From assembly GCF_043780375.1 (NCBI RefSeq), contig NZ_JAYWCU010000007.1, positions 1 through 5,983 of the forward strand: 5,983 nucleotides of DNA, given 5' to 3'. Numbering within the stretch: position 1 is the first letter of the stretch; the number at the start of each line of letters is the position of its first letter. The position numbers and the translations under genes were made by a program. The notes below the pieces were generated by a model that worked only from the letters and a program-made list of their open reading frames with translations, did not search any database and was not told the origin of the DNA. Of the stretch, positions 1-5,085 are shown in pieces. Origin of the DNA: Emticicia sp043780375. GTDB lineage: Bacteria > Bacteroidota > Bacteroidia > Cytophagales > Spirosomataceae.

Positions 1-184
1 GAAAATTTGATGTTTACAGCTTGTTCAATGTATAATTTTAGACTGGATTGTCAGAAAATTATACTAATCAAAGAAAAAATATGTTAAAAATGTCTAATAC
101 TAAGCATCGAAAAAGTGAAAGCAGTTTTCTTGAATAACATTGGTTTTGAGGTTAGGTTTCTTTTAGAAAAAATGTAGTCAATAT

Positions 185-215
185 TTAGATGCAAAAAATG
201 CAAAAAACTTTCGCT
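185..215 (-). promoter_or_regulatory. Weak leftward copy of the ECF-type promoter motif
   Basis: On the minus strand the sequence reads AGCGAAAG, 15 bases that include a run of six T, then GCATCTAA. The block spacing is identical to the two strong plus-strand sites at 1336-1366 and 2924-2954. Five of eight upstream-block bases and seven of eight downstream-block bases match. If used, it would start a transcript near position 177 heading left out of the window. No open reading frame of useful length follows inside the window, so the target would lie beyond the left edge after a leader of more than 170 bases. The AT-rich setting makes a chance match plausible. Confidence 0.3.
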
Positions 216-279
216 GAAAAATAAAAATGTTTTTATGAATTCTTGGAAGTCGTTCTAATGACGATACTTTGAGAATAAT

Positions 280-329
280 AAAAGAGAACCACCAAGAAAA
301 TCTGCTAAAATTTTCAGAGGTTCTCTTTT
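280..329 (-). terminator. Rho-independent terminator of the serine hydrolase gene
   Basis: A perfect 11-base inverted repeat (AAAAGAGAACC at 280-290, GGTTCTCTTTT at 319-329) encloses a second six-base stem (GAAAAT at 296-301, ATTTTC at 310-315) with an eight-base loop. Read leftward, the hairpin begins 27 bases after the stop codon of the minus-strand gene and ends in TTTT followed by AT-rich sequence, as an intrinsic terminator should. The outer arms also carry A and T runs on both sides, so the hairpin could stop rightward transcription as well. Confidence 0.75.
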
Positions 330-356
330 CAAACTCAGTTCGACTTTGTGAAAGTA

Positions 357-1235
357 TTACATCAAGCGATAAATCATCTCCGAAACCTCAGCTAAAACTT
401 TCACGCCAGCATCGACATTTTTGAGTTTTTTAGAAAGAAGTACCAAAACATATTTTCGTCCATCGGGCAAGTAAACAATGCCAGAATCGTGCTGAACGCC
501 AGTAATAGAACCAGTTTTGTGTGCTACTCGTATTTCTTTTGGAAGTTTAGCAGGAATAATTTCATTGAATTTTTGGTCGAATAGAATCTTGGTCATTGCT
601 TCACAAGATTGTCTGTCGATGACTTTATTTTTAGCTATTTTTTCAAAAATCAACATCAAATCGTAGGCAGTTACCGAATTATTTAAGCCTTTATCAAATG
701 CCTTTTGGTCTTCTACGCCACGCAAAACTTGAATATCTTTGGCTCCCAATTTCCTCATACTGGCATTCGCTTTTTTTGCATCAACCAAATCGATTAAAAT
801 ATTAGTAGCCAGATTGCTACTCACAATTATCATTTGATAAGTGAGGTCATAAATAGTCATTTTTTGTCCGATTTTTTTGTACATTCCGTCGCCGCTATCG
901 TCTTTTATATCTAAGCCAAAAGGACTTCCATCAACAATGCTTTTGAATACATTTTTTACCAAAATCGAATCTGTAAGTTTGAATTTTCCTGCCTTTGCTT
1001 GCATAAAAACTTCAATCATTACAGGAGTTTTCATAGTGCTTGCTGCATGAAACTTTGTTTTTTCGTTGATAAACAAAGTTTTTCCTGTTTGTAAATCTTT
1101 GAAAGCAAGGCCAAATTCGCCTTCAACATTTTTTAGTTTTGTTTCGATAGAGTTTTTTAAGTTCTCAGTTGATATCTTTTGAGCAAAAATTGGCATAGAA
1201 AAGCAAAATAGTAAGTAGATATACAGGTTTTTCAT
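357..1235 (-). CDS. Class A beta-lactamase-like serine hydrolase, secreted
   Basis: The 292-residue product has a signal peptide (residues 1 to about 19, ending PIFAQ) and the active-site motifs of the class A beta-lactamase / penicillin-recognising family in the right order. These are S66-T-M-K69 (nucleophile and general base), S139-S-N141 in the SDN position, and K240-T-G242 on the beta-3 strand. The length is that of a class A enzyme. The omega loop is unusual: Glu175 in RGVED aligns with the catalytic Glu166, but the usual ExxLN continuation is missing and an E-D-Q-K-A-F-D stretch takes its place. That form is seen in the broad group of class A-like serine hydrolases whose beta-lactam activity is often unproven. 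The protein should act in the periplasm on beta-lactams or a related amide. It stands alone, divergent from the sigma operon, with its own terminator. The fold assignment is strong; resistance activity is uncertain. Confidence 0.88.
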   Translation of the reverse strand: MKNLYIYLLFCFSMPIFAQKISTENLKNSIETKLKNVEGEFGLAFKDLQTGKTLFINEKTKFHAASTMKTPVMIEVFMQAKAGKFKLTDSILVKNVFKSIVDGSPFGLDIKDDSGDGMYKKIGQKMTIYDLTYQMIIVSSNLATNILIDLVDAKKANASMRKLGAKDIQVLRGVEDQKAFDKGLNNSVTAYDLMLIFEKIAKNKVIDRQSCEAMTKILFDQKFNEIIPAKLPKEIRVAHKTGSITGVQHDSGIVYLPDGRKYVLVLLSKKLKNVDAGVKVLAEVSEMIYRLM

Positions 1236-1269
1236 CAGAAATATGTATTTAGAAATCCAAATATTATTT

Positions 1270-1299
1270 CAAAATAAATGAAAAATTAGCAAATAGCAA
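1270..1299 (-). promoter_or_regulatory. Possible housekeeping promoter of the serine hydrolase gene
   Basis: On the minus strand a TTG (1297-1299) lies 19 bases upstream of TTATTTTG (1270-1277). This resembles the Bacteroidota sigma-A consensus TTG-N17-23-TAnnTTTG with one mismatch in the -7 element. A second TATTTG (1258-1263) lies nearer the gene but lacks an upstream TTG at standard spacing. The region is so AT-rich that the assignment is tentative. Confidence 0.35.
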
Positions 1300-1335
1300 G
1301 TCAATTTTTAAAGAAATAAAAAAATTACATATCAT

Positions 1336-1366
1336 CCCGCAAGTTTTTTTTACATTTAACATCTAA
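1336..1366 (+). promoter_or_regulatory. ECF-type promoter of the sigma factor operon (site 1)
   Basis: CCCGCAAG (1336-1343) is followed by eight T, seven more bases and ACATCTAA (1359-1366). Read as an ECF promoter, GCAAGTT (1339-1345) is the -35 element and TCTAA (1362-1366) the -10 element, with 16 bases between. This is the same geometry as the E. coli sigma-E type GGAACTT-N16-TCTGA. The predicted transcription start is about 1372-1375, leaving a leader of only about 22 bases before the TTG start codon at 1396. The same two blocks with the same spacing recur at 2924-2954, which suggests that the sigma factor recognises its own promoter. The motif is directly visible; the autoregulation is inferred. 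Confidence 0.7.
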
Positions 1367-1395
1367 TTATTCAAACACGAACCTAAAGCCAACAT

Positions 1396-1971
1396 TTGGA
1401 AGAAAAACAACTCATCTCCGACTTACAAAATGGCTCTGAAAGTGCCTTTCGTTACCTTGTTGAATTGTTTCAAGACAAGGTGTTTAGTACGGTTTTATCT
1501 ATTATTCAAAATGTAGAGGAGGCAGAAGATGTTTCGCAAGAAGTATTTATTGAGGTCTATGAGTCAGTTCGAAAATTCAGAGGAGATTCAAAAATTTCGA
1601 CTTGGATTTACAGAATTGCAACAACAAAAGCCTTAGAAGCCTATCGCAAAAAAAGAGCTACCAAACGCTTTGCTTTTTTGACGAGTTTGTTTGGTGACGA
1701 CGACAAAATAGTGCATCATTCTGTAACTTTTGAGCATCCTGGAATAGTTTTAGAAAACAAAGAGCGAGCAAGCATTTTGTTTAGACATATTAATCAACTA
1801 CCTGATAGTCAGAAAATTGCATTTACATTATGTAATATTGAAGGCTTAAGTTATCATGAAATTACTGAAGTAATGCAACTTTCACTTTCATCGGTTGAGT
1901 CATTATTATTTAGGGCAAAAACCAATTTAAGAAAAACATTGAAAGATTATTATGTGAACCAAGATTTATAA
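1396..1971 (+). CDS. ECF-family RNA polymerase sigma factor (sigma-70 regions 2 and 4)
   Basis: The 191-residue protein has the two-domain layout of extracytoplasmic-function sigma factors. Region 2 spans about residues 17-88, with the core-binding and -10-recognition stretch around D45-V-S-Q-E-V-F51, the STWIYRIA helix (68-75) and the basic YRKKR. Region 4 spans about 126-181, with the helix-turn-helix LSYHEITEVMQLS followed by SVESLLFRAK. There is no region 3. The start is TTG at 1396. An in-frame stop lies at 1384-1386, and no internal ATG exists before region 2 would be lost, so this rare start codon is effectively forced. No Shine-Dalgarno sequence is seen. The gene heads a tight operon with a small membrane protein (6-base gap) and a periplasmic sensor, which is the logic of the cnrH-cnrY-cnrX systems. 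Its own upstream motif matches the one before the YHYH operon. Confidence 0.95.
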   Translation: MEEKQLISDLQNGSESAFRYLVELFQDKVFSTVLSIIQNVEEAEDVSQEVFIEVYESVRKFRGDSKISTWIYRIATTKALEAYRKKRATKRFAFLTSLFGDDDKIVHHSVTFEHPGIVLENKERASILFRHINQLPDSQKIAFTLCNIEGLSYHEITEVMQLSLSSVESLLFRAKTNLRKTLKDYYVNQDL

Positions 1972-1977
1972 AAATAT

Positions 1978-2283
1978 ATGAAAAATCTAAATATAATAGA
2001 GCAAGAAATAGACAAAACCTTAGCATCACTAAAAGGTATTGAACGAGCAACAATTAACCCTTTTTTCTATACCCGCCTCGAAGCAAATATGCAACAACGC
2101 AATGCACCATTACCCAGGTTTGTGTTTCGACCTGCTTTTATTTGGTCATTATTAGCTTTGATTGTTGTCTTAAATGTGAGTGTAGCAATACGTTATTCTA
2201 AAAAAGATAAAGCATCGGAAGAGCAAAATGCCAGTGCTTTTGCCCAAGAATATGGACTAAGTTTAAATGGTACTAATTTGTAA
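1978..2283 (+). CDS. Small single-span membrane protein, probable anti-sigma factor
   Basis: The 101-residue protein has a cytoplasmic-like N-terminal half (residues 1-50) containing INPFFYTRLEA (26-36), one hydrophobic span at about 53-71, then a short charged outer tail. The PFFYTR-type segment before a single membrane span is typical of small proteins encoded directly after ECF sigma factors in Bacteroidota. No Cys or HxxxCxxC zinc-binding anti-sigma motif is present, so it is not a classical ZAS-domain protein; in size and topology it resembles CnrY. It lies 6 bases after the sigma gene and 5 bases before the sensor gene, so co-expression is nearly certain. The likely role is to hold the sigma factor at the inner membrane and relay a signal from the sensor. 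Position and topology support this; sequence similarity alone would not prove it. Confidence 0.65.
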   Translation: MKNLNIIEQEIDKTLASLKGIERATINPFFYTRLEANMQQRNAPLPRFVFRPAFIWSLLALIVVLNVSVAIRYSKKDKASEEQNASAFAQEYGLSLNGTNL

Positions 2284-2288
2284 TTATA

Positions 2289-2801
2289 ATGAAAGAAAAC
2301 AATAAATATCGTATACTTTGGGTTGCTATTGGCTTGCTTTTGGTACTAAATATTGGGCTACTTGTATGGGTTTCTTTCTTTTCTAAAGGTAGCCCGAGCC
2401 CACCCAAACGGCTTTTTTTGGAAAAAGAATTGAAGTTTGATAAAAAGCAATCTGAAACTTATAGGATATTGCAGCAAGAGCATTCTCAACAAATGAGAGC
2501 TTTGAGAGAAGATGTAAAATCAATGAAAGAGGCTTTTTATACTGAAATATCTCAACCCAATATCTCTGACGAAGCTTTAAAAGTAAAAGCTTTAGCTATA
2601 GAATCTAAAATGATTGATGCAGATGTGCTGACATTCAGGCATTTTCAACAAGTACGTCAGATGTGTACATCTGCCCAACAAACCCGTTTTGACGAAGTGA
2701 TAATTGAGCTAATTCGTTCGATAGAAAGACAAGGTGTTAGACCTCATCCAAGAGAAGGTCATCCACATCCAGATAATAGGCCTCTTCCACTTGAGAGGTA
2801 A
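2289..2801 (+). CDS. Membrane-anchored periplasmic sensor, CnrX/Spy (heavy-metal sensor) type
   Basis: The 170-residue protein has an N-terminal anchor (about residues 9-31) followed by a helical periplasmic domain. The first helical section, about 45-84, carries LKFDKKQSETYRILQQEH. A second, about 110-146, carries FRHFQQVRQMCTSAQQTRFDEVI. This duplicated L-x-x-x-Q pattern is characteristic of the Spy/CpxP/CnrX superfamily. Possible metal ligands are His65, Met69, His118 and Cys126, plus a tail with His153, His158 and His160 (HPREGHPHP). In CnrX-type systems such a protein binds metal in the periplasm and controls the anti-sigma factor. Its place as third gene after a sigma factor and a small membrane protein matches that arrangement. 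The metal cannot be read from the sequence, and a misfolded-protein or general envelope-stress ligand is also possible. Family placement is fairly sure; the sensor role is inferred. Confidence 0.8.
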   Translation: MKENNKYRILWVAIGLLLVLNIGLLVWVSFFSKGSPSPPKRLFLEKELKFDKKQSETYRILQQEHSQQMRALREDVKSMKEAFYTEISQPNISDEALKVKALAIESKMIDADVLTFRHFQQVRQMCTSAQQTRFDEVIIELIRSIERQGVRPHPREGHPHPDNRPLPLER

Positions 2802-2923
2802 TTGTATATTTGCGATTTTTATTTTGGAAAGGTTCGTTTTTACGATTATAAATAATATTGAATTTAGTTATAATTGTTTGACTACAAGTATTTTATGGAA
2901 TAATAGTAAAAGTATTTATTTAA

Positions 2924-2954
2924 CCCGCAAGTTTTTTTTTGAGTTCACATCTAA
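2924..2954 (+). promoter_or_regulatory. ECF-type promoter of the YHYH-MORN-SCO operon (site 2)
   Basis: CCCGCAAG (2924-2931), nine T, six more bases and ACATCTAA (2947-2954) repeat both blocks of the sigma-operon site at 1336-1366 without a mismatch and at the same 15-base separation. The sequences on either side differ, so this is a conserved element rather than a duplicated stretch. The predicted start of transcription is about 2961-2963, giving a leader of about 92 bases to the ATG at 3054. The 2802-3053 gap otherwise holds only AT-rich sequence with no convincing terminator, so read-through from the sigma operon is possible too. Confidence 0.7.
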
Positions 2955-3053
2955 ACACTTATAAAACAAATAATTAAGAAACATTTTATGAATTGAACTT
3001 TACAAGTAGAGCAATTTTACCGTCTAATGTTTCACTTTAAACTATCAATTCAG

Positions 3054-3863
3054 ATGAAAAAATCAACCATAACCATGGCCGTCTTAGCTGTTATTTTCAT
3101 AACTTTCATGGCAGCTTGTAGCGACGAAAGTACAGTTATGCCTACGAGTACGAGTAACCCTACTTCAACAAGTACCACTACTGGTACAACAACGACTAGT
3201 AGCGGAACAACTTCACTTGAGCTTTTCAAGAAAATTTATGGAGCAACCGAAGTTTATATTGAAGGCAGTTACGCAATAATAAAAACCAATGGTTTGCCCG
3301 ACCACAAATCGCCCTATTATAAAGATACTCAATGGGCAAGTACCCAATATGAAGTTTACAATGGCACAAATACAAAGTTCGGTTTGAATCCAAACCGAAT
3401 TGCTGCACAAAGTTTGGTCTTTAAAATTCCAATAAGTCCAGTAAAAGCAACAAAATCGAGTGCAACGCCTGGTGGACCAATAGGTGTTTCATTAAATGGC
3501 GTACCTTTTTTTAATCAATATGCTGCCATGAATGCCCCACTAACCGACGAAATTAATGGTTTTGACCAATATGGTGGACACCCGCAGCAACAAGGACAAT
3601 ACCACTATCATATTGAGCCAACTTACTTGACTGCCAAAAAAGGAAAAGATGCCTTACTTGGTTTTTTATTAGATGGTTTTCCTGTCTACGGACCTCTTGA
3701 AAATGGCAAAAGTGTAACTAATGCCGATTTAGATGTCTATCATGGACATTCGCATGCTACAACTGATTATCCAACTGGTATTTATCATTATCATATCACT
3801 GATGCAGACCCTTATCTCAATGGCAATGGCTTCTATGGCACGGCAGGTACTGTTTCTAAGTAA
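3054..3863 (+). CDS. YHYH-domain surface lipoprotein
   Basis: The ATG at 3054 is preferred over the in-frame ATG at 3027 because it puts a standard signal peptide (MKKSTIT, then a hydrophobic core) directly before the lipobox MAAC22; the product is 269 residues. The residues after the lipid cysteine, S-D-E, resemble the Bacteroidota lipoprotein export signal, suggesting display on the cell surface. A Thr/Ser-rich linker (about 30-54) leads to the YHYH domain, with SLNGVPFFN (146-154), H176, YHYH (183-186), LDGFPVYGP (206-214), the HGHSH cluster (230-234) and a second YHYH (244-247). The conserved His clusters suggest metal binding, but the biochemical role of the family is not established. 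It is the first gene of an operon with a MORN-repeat lipoprotein and an SCO copper chaperone, and it is preceded by the ECF-type motif. An envelope metal-handling role is an inference from this context. Confidence 0.85.
   Translation: MKKSTITMAVLAVIFITFMAACSDESTVMPTSTSNPTSTSTTTGTTTTSSGTTSLELFKKIYGATEVYIEGSYAIIKTNGLPDHKSPYYKDTQWASTQYEVYNGTNTKFGLNPNRIAAQSLVFKIPISPVKATKSSATPGGPIGVSLNGVPFFNQYAAMNAPLTDEINGFDQYGGHPQQQGQYHYHIEPTYLTAKKGKDALLGFLLDGFPVYGPLENGKSVTNADLDVYHGHSHATTDYPTGIYHYHITDADPYLNGNGFYGTAGTVSK
3141..3215 (+). repeat. Low-complexity Thr/Ser tract in the YHYH lipoprotein
   Basis: About 25 codons are almost entirely Thr and Ser with a few Pro, Gly and Asn; short DNA repeats such as ACGAGTACGAGTA are visible. 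The tract follows the lipid anchor and precedes the folded domain, so it probably acts as a flexible spacer, possibly O-glycosylated as Thr/Ser linkers of exported Bacteroidota proteins can be. Repeat units this short can vary in length between strains. Confidence 0.7.
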
Positions 3864-4416
3864 TTTTTGTTTTATTTTATTTGCTTGTCAACCTTCCAAG
3901 ACTCAAATTCCAATGCTTTGGGTCTTGGAAAACGACGCCTCTTTTAGTCACAATCAAGGAGTTTTGCTTTATAAAAACAAACCTTTTTCGGGGAATCAAT
4001 ATGCTGTGTATGCTAATGGTGATACTGCAAAAATAGCTTCTTTTTTTGTTGGAAAAGAGCAAGGCTGGAGTAAAACTTGGTTCGGAAGAGGTATTTTAGC
4101 AGAACAGCGTTACTACGAAAAAGGTAAAAAAGAAGGCGAACACAAAGCTTGGTGGGTAGATGGAAAACCAAAGTTTTTGTATCATTTCAAGAATGATGAG
4201 CATAACGGTATTCAGCAAGATTGGCACGCAAATGGACAACTGGCCGAAACATTTAATTACCTAAATGGGCATGAGGAAGGGCAGCAACAGATGTGGTTTG
4301 ATGATGGCTCTTTGAAAGCTAATTATGTAATAAAAGATGGCAGAAGATTTGGTCTTCCAGGTGTAAAAAACTGTGTTTCGGTTATGGAAAATGACACTTT
4401 TCGAGAAAAAAAATGA
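3835..4416 (+). CDS. MORN-repeat (YwqK-type) lipoprotein
   Basis: Starting at ATG 3835 the product is 193 residues. A short hydrophobic leader ends in the lipobox-like LFAC18, then five tandem 24-residue repeats (about residues 53-173) follow the MORN_2 pattern: W-x-x-x-G-x-L/P-x-x-x-x-Y/F-x-x-G/N-x-x-x-G. The C-terminus has G-V-K-N-C180-V-S-V. Such proteins are often labelled antitoxin of the YwqK family, a name that rests on weak evidence; nothing here suggests a toxin partner. The start overlaps the last 29 bases of the YHYH gene in another frame. ATG 3826 is also possible; starts further upstream would add an implausible extension. The stop overlaps the SCO start as ATGA, so the two are probably translationally coupled. 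An outer-envelope location is likely. Its function is not known; partnership with the YHYH and SCO proteins is inferred from the operon. Confidence 0.8.
   Translation: MARQVLFLSNFCFILFACQPSKTQIPMLWVLENDASFSHNQGVLLYKNKPFSGNQYAVYANGDTAKIASFFVGKEQGWSKTWFGRGILAEQRYYEKGKKEGEHKAWWVDGKPKFLYHFKNDEHNGIQQDWHANGQLAETFNYLNGHEEGQQQMWFDDGSLKANYVIKDGRRFGLPGVKNCVSVMENDTFREKK
3991..4353 (+). repeat. Five tandem 24-residue MORN-type repeats
   Basis: The repeats end in GKEQG, GKKEG, DEHNG, GHEEG and GRRFG at a strict 24-residue period (residues 53-173 of the lipoprotein; the first unit is 25 residues). Units two to five open with WSKTWF, EHKAWW, IQQDWH and QQQMWF. The units are well diverged at DNA level, so this is an old protein repeat and not a recent DNA expansion. 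Confidence 0.8.
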
Positions 4417-5075
4417 AGTTAGCTTATATAAACATTCAATTTTACCTTACTTTATTGATAGTAATTTTCTTTTTTGAATCCTGTAAGAATGAATCCAAAA
4501 TAGAAAATTTACCCTATTACAACTCTGCCGATTTGACACCTAATTGGTACACTGAAAAGCAATTAGATACTTTGAAATTGCATAAAATCGCAACTTTTCA
4601 GTTTACCAACCAAGATGGAAAAACAGTTTCAAACGAAACAGTAAAAGGAAAAATATATGTGGCAAATTTCTTTTTTACAATTTGTCCAAGTATCTGTCCC
4701 ACCATGACCCAAAACTTGTTTGCAGTACAAAAAGCCTTCAAAGATGATAATGAAGTTGTCATGCTTTCGCATTCGGTTATGCCCACTACTGACAGCATAG
4801 CTCAACTAAAAAAATATGCCAATCGCTGGAAAATAGATACAAAAAAATGGCATTTATTGACAGGTAAAAAAGAAAAAATCTATGCTTTGGCTCGTCAATC
4901 TTATTTTGCCGAAAAAGAGATTGGTTTACAAAAAGAAAAAAACGAGTTTCTACATACCGAAAATGTCTTTTTGATTGACAAAAAAGGCTACATTCGAGGG
5001 GTTTATAACGCTACATTAGCCCTTGATGTCGAAAACTTGATTAATGATATCAAGGTTTTGAAATCATTTCAGTAA
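4413..5075 (+). CDS. SCO1/SenC family copper chaperone lipoprotein
   Basis: The 220-residue protein has a hydrophobic leader with a lipobox-like FESC24, then a thioredoxin-like SCO domain. The copper-binding signature C91-P-S-I-C95-P sits in FFFTICPSICPTMT, and the third ligand, His181, precedes TENVFLIDKKGYIRG. These three residues are the Cu ligands of Sco1/SenC/PrrC proteins, which deliver copper to or reduce the CuA site of cytochrome c oxidase, or serve in thiol-redox and copper homeostasis. The segment usually reading SVDPxxD is SVMPTTD here, so the first Asp is replaced by Met123. The start codon overlaps the preceding stop (ATGA), which favours translational coupling with the MORN lipoprotein. 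It is the last gene of the operon; no oxidase gene is in the window, which favours a homeostasis or specialised delivery role but does not exclude oxidase assembly. Confidence 0.93.
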   Translation: MKLAYINIQFYLTLLIVIFFFESCKNESKIENLPYYNSADLTPNWYTEKQLDTLKLHKIATFQFTNQDGKTVSNETVKGKIYVANFFFTICPSICPTMTQNLFAVQKAFKDDNEVVMLSHSVMPTTDSIAQLKKYANRWKIDTKKWHLLTGKKEKIYALARQSYFAEKEIGLQKEKNEFLHTENVFLIDKKGYIRGVYNATLALDVENLINDIKVLKSFQ

Positions 5076-5085
5076 AATTCATAAC

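Noticed and set aside
1..87. Open plus-strand frame at the left edge ending in TAA at 85-87, possibly the tail of an upstream gene or transposase
   Set aside because: Only 28 codons with no recognisable motif; another frame also stays open for the first ten codons. It cannot be told from chance in AT-rich DNA.
105..168. Short minus-strand frame beginning MLFKKTAFTF after the weak leftward motif
   Set aside because: It stops after 18 codons and shows no sign of continuing in another frame, so there is no support for a gene or a pseudogene.
2845..2874. Inverted repeat ATTATAA / TTATAAT after the sensor gene as a terminator
   Set aside because: The stem has no G or C, the loop is 16 bases and no T-run follows, so it is too weak to call.
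2734..2964. Plus-strand open frame overlapping the end of the sensor gene
   Set aside because: It overlaps the sensor gene in another frame and then runs through the AT-rich gap and the conserved promoter motif; the composition is not protein-like.
3020..3027. CCGTCTAA just before the YHYH gene as a second ECF -10 element
   Set aside because: The sequence at the matching -35 position (2997-3004) does not resemble CCCGCAAG, and it lies only about 27 bases before the chosen start codon.
3027..3053. Nine-residue N-terminal extension of the YHYH protein (MFHFKLSIQ)
   Set aside because: The downstream ATG at 3054 gives a standard lipoprotein signal peptide starting MKKS; the extension adds atypical residues before it.
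3729..3736. Minus-strand ACATCTAA inside the YHYH gene
   Set aside because: No upstream block resembling CCCGCAAG at 15-base spacing, and it is inside a coding region with no gene to drive.
3733..3834. Upstream extension of the MORN lipoprotein to ATG 3733
   Set aside because: The added residues are a Met/Ile-rich out-of-frame reading of the conserved YHYH coding sequence and would bury the lipoprotein leader.
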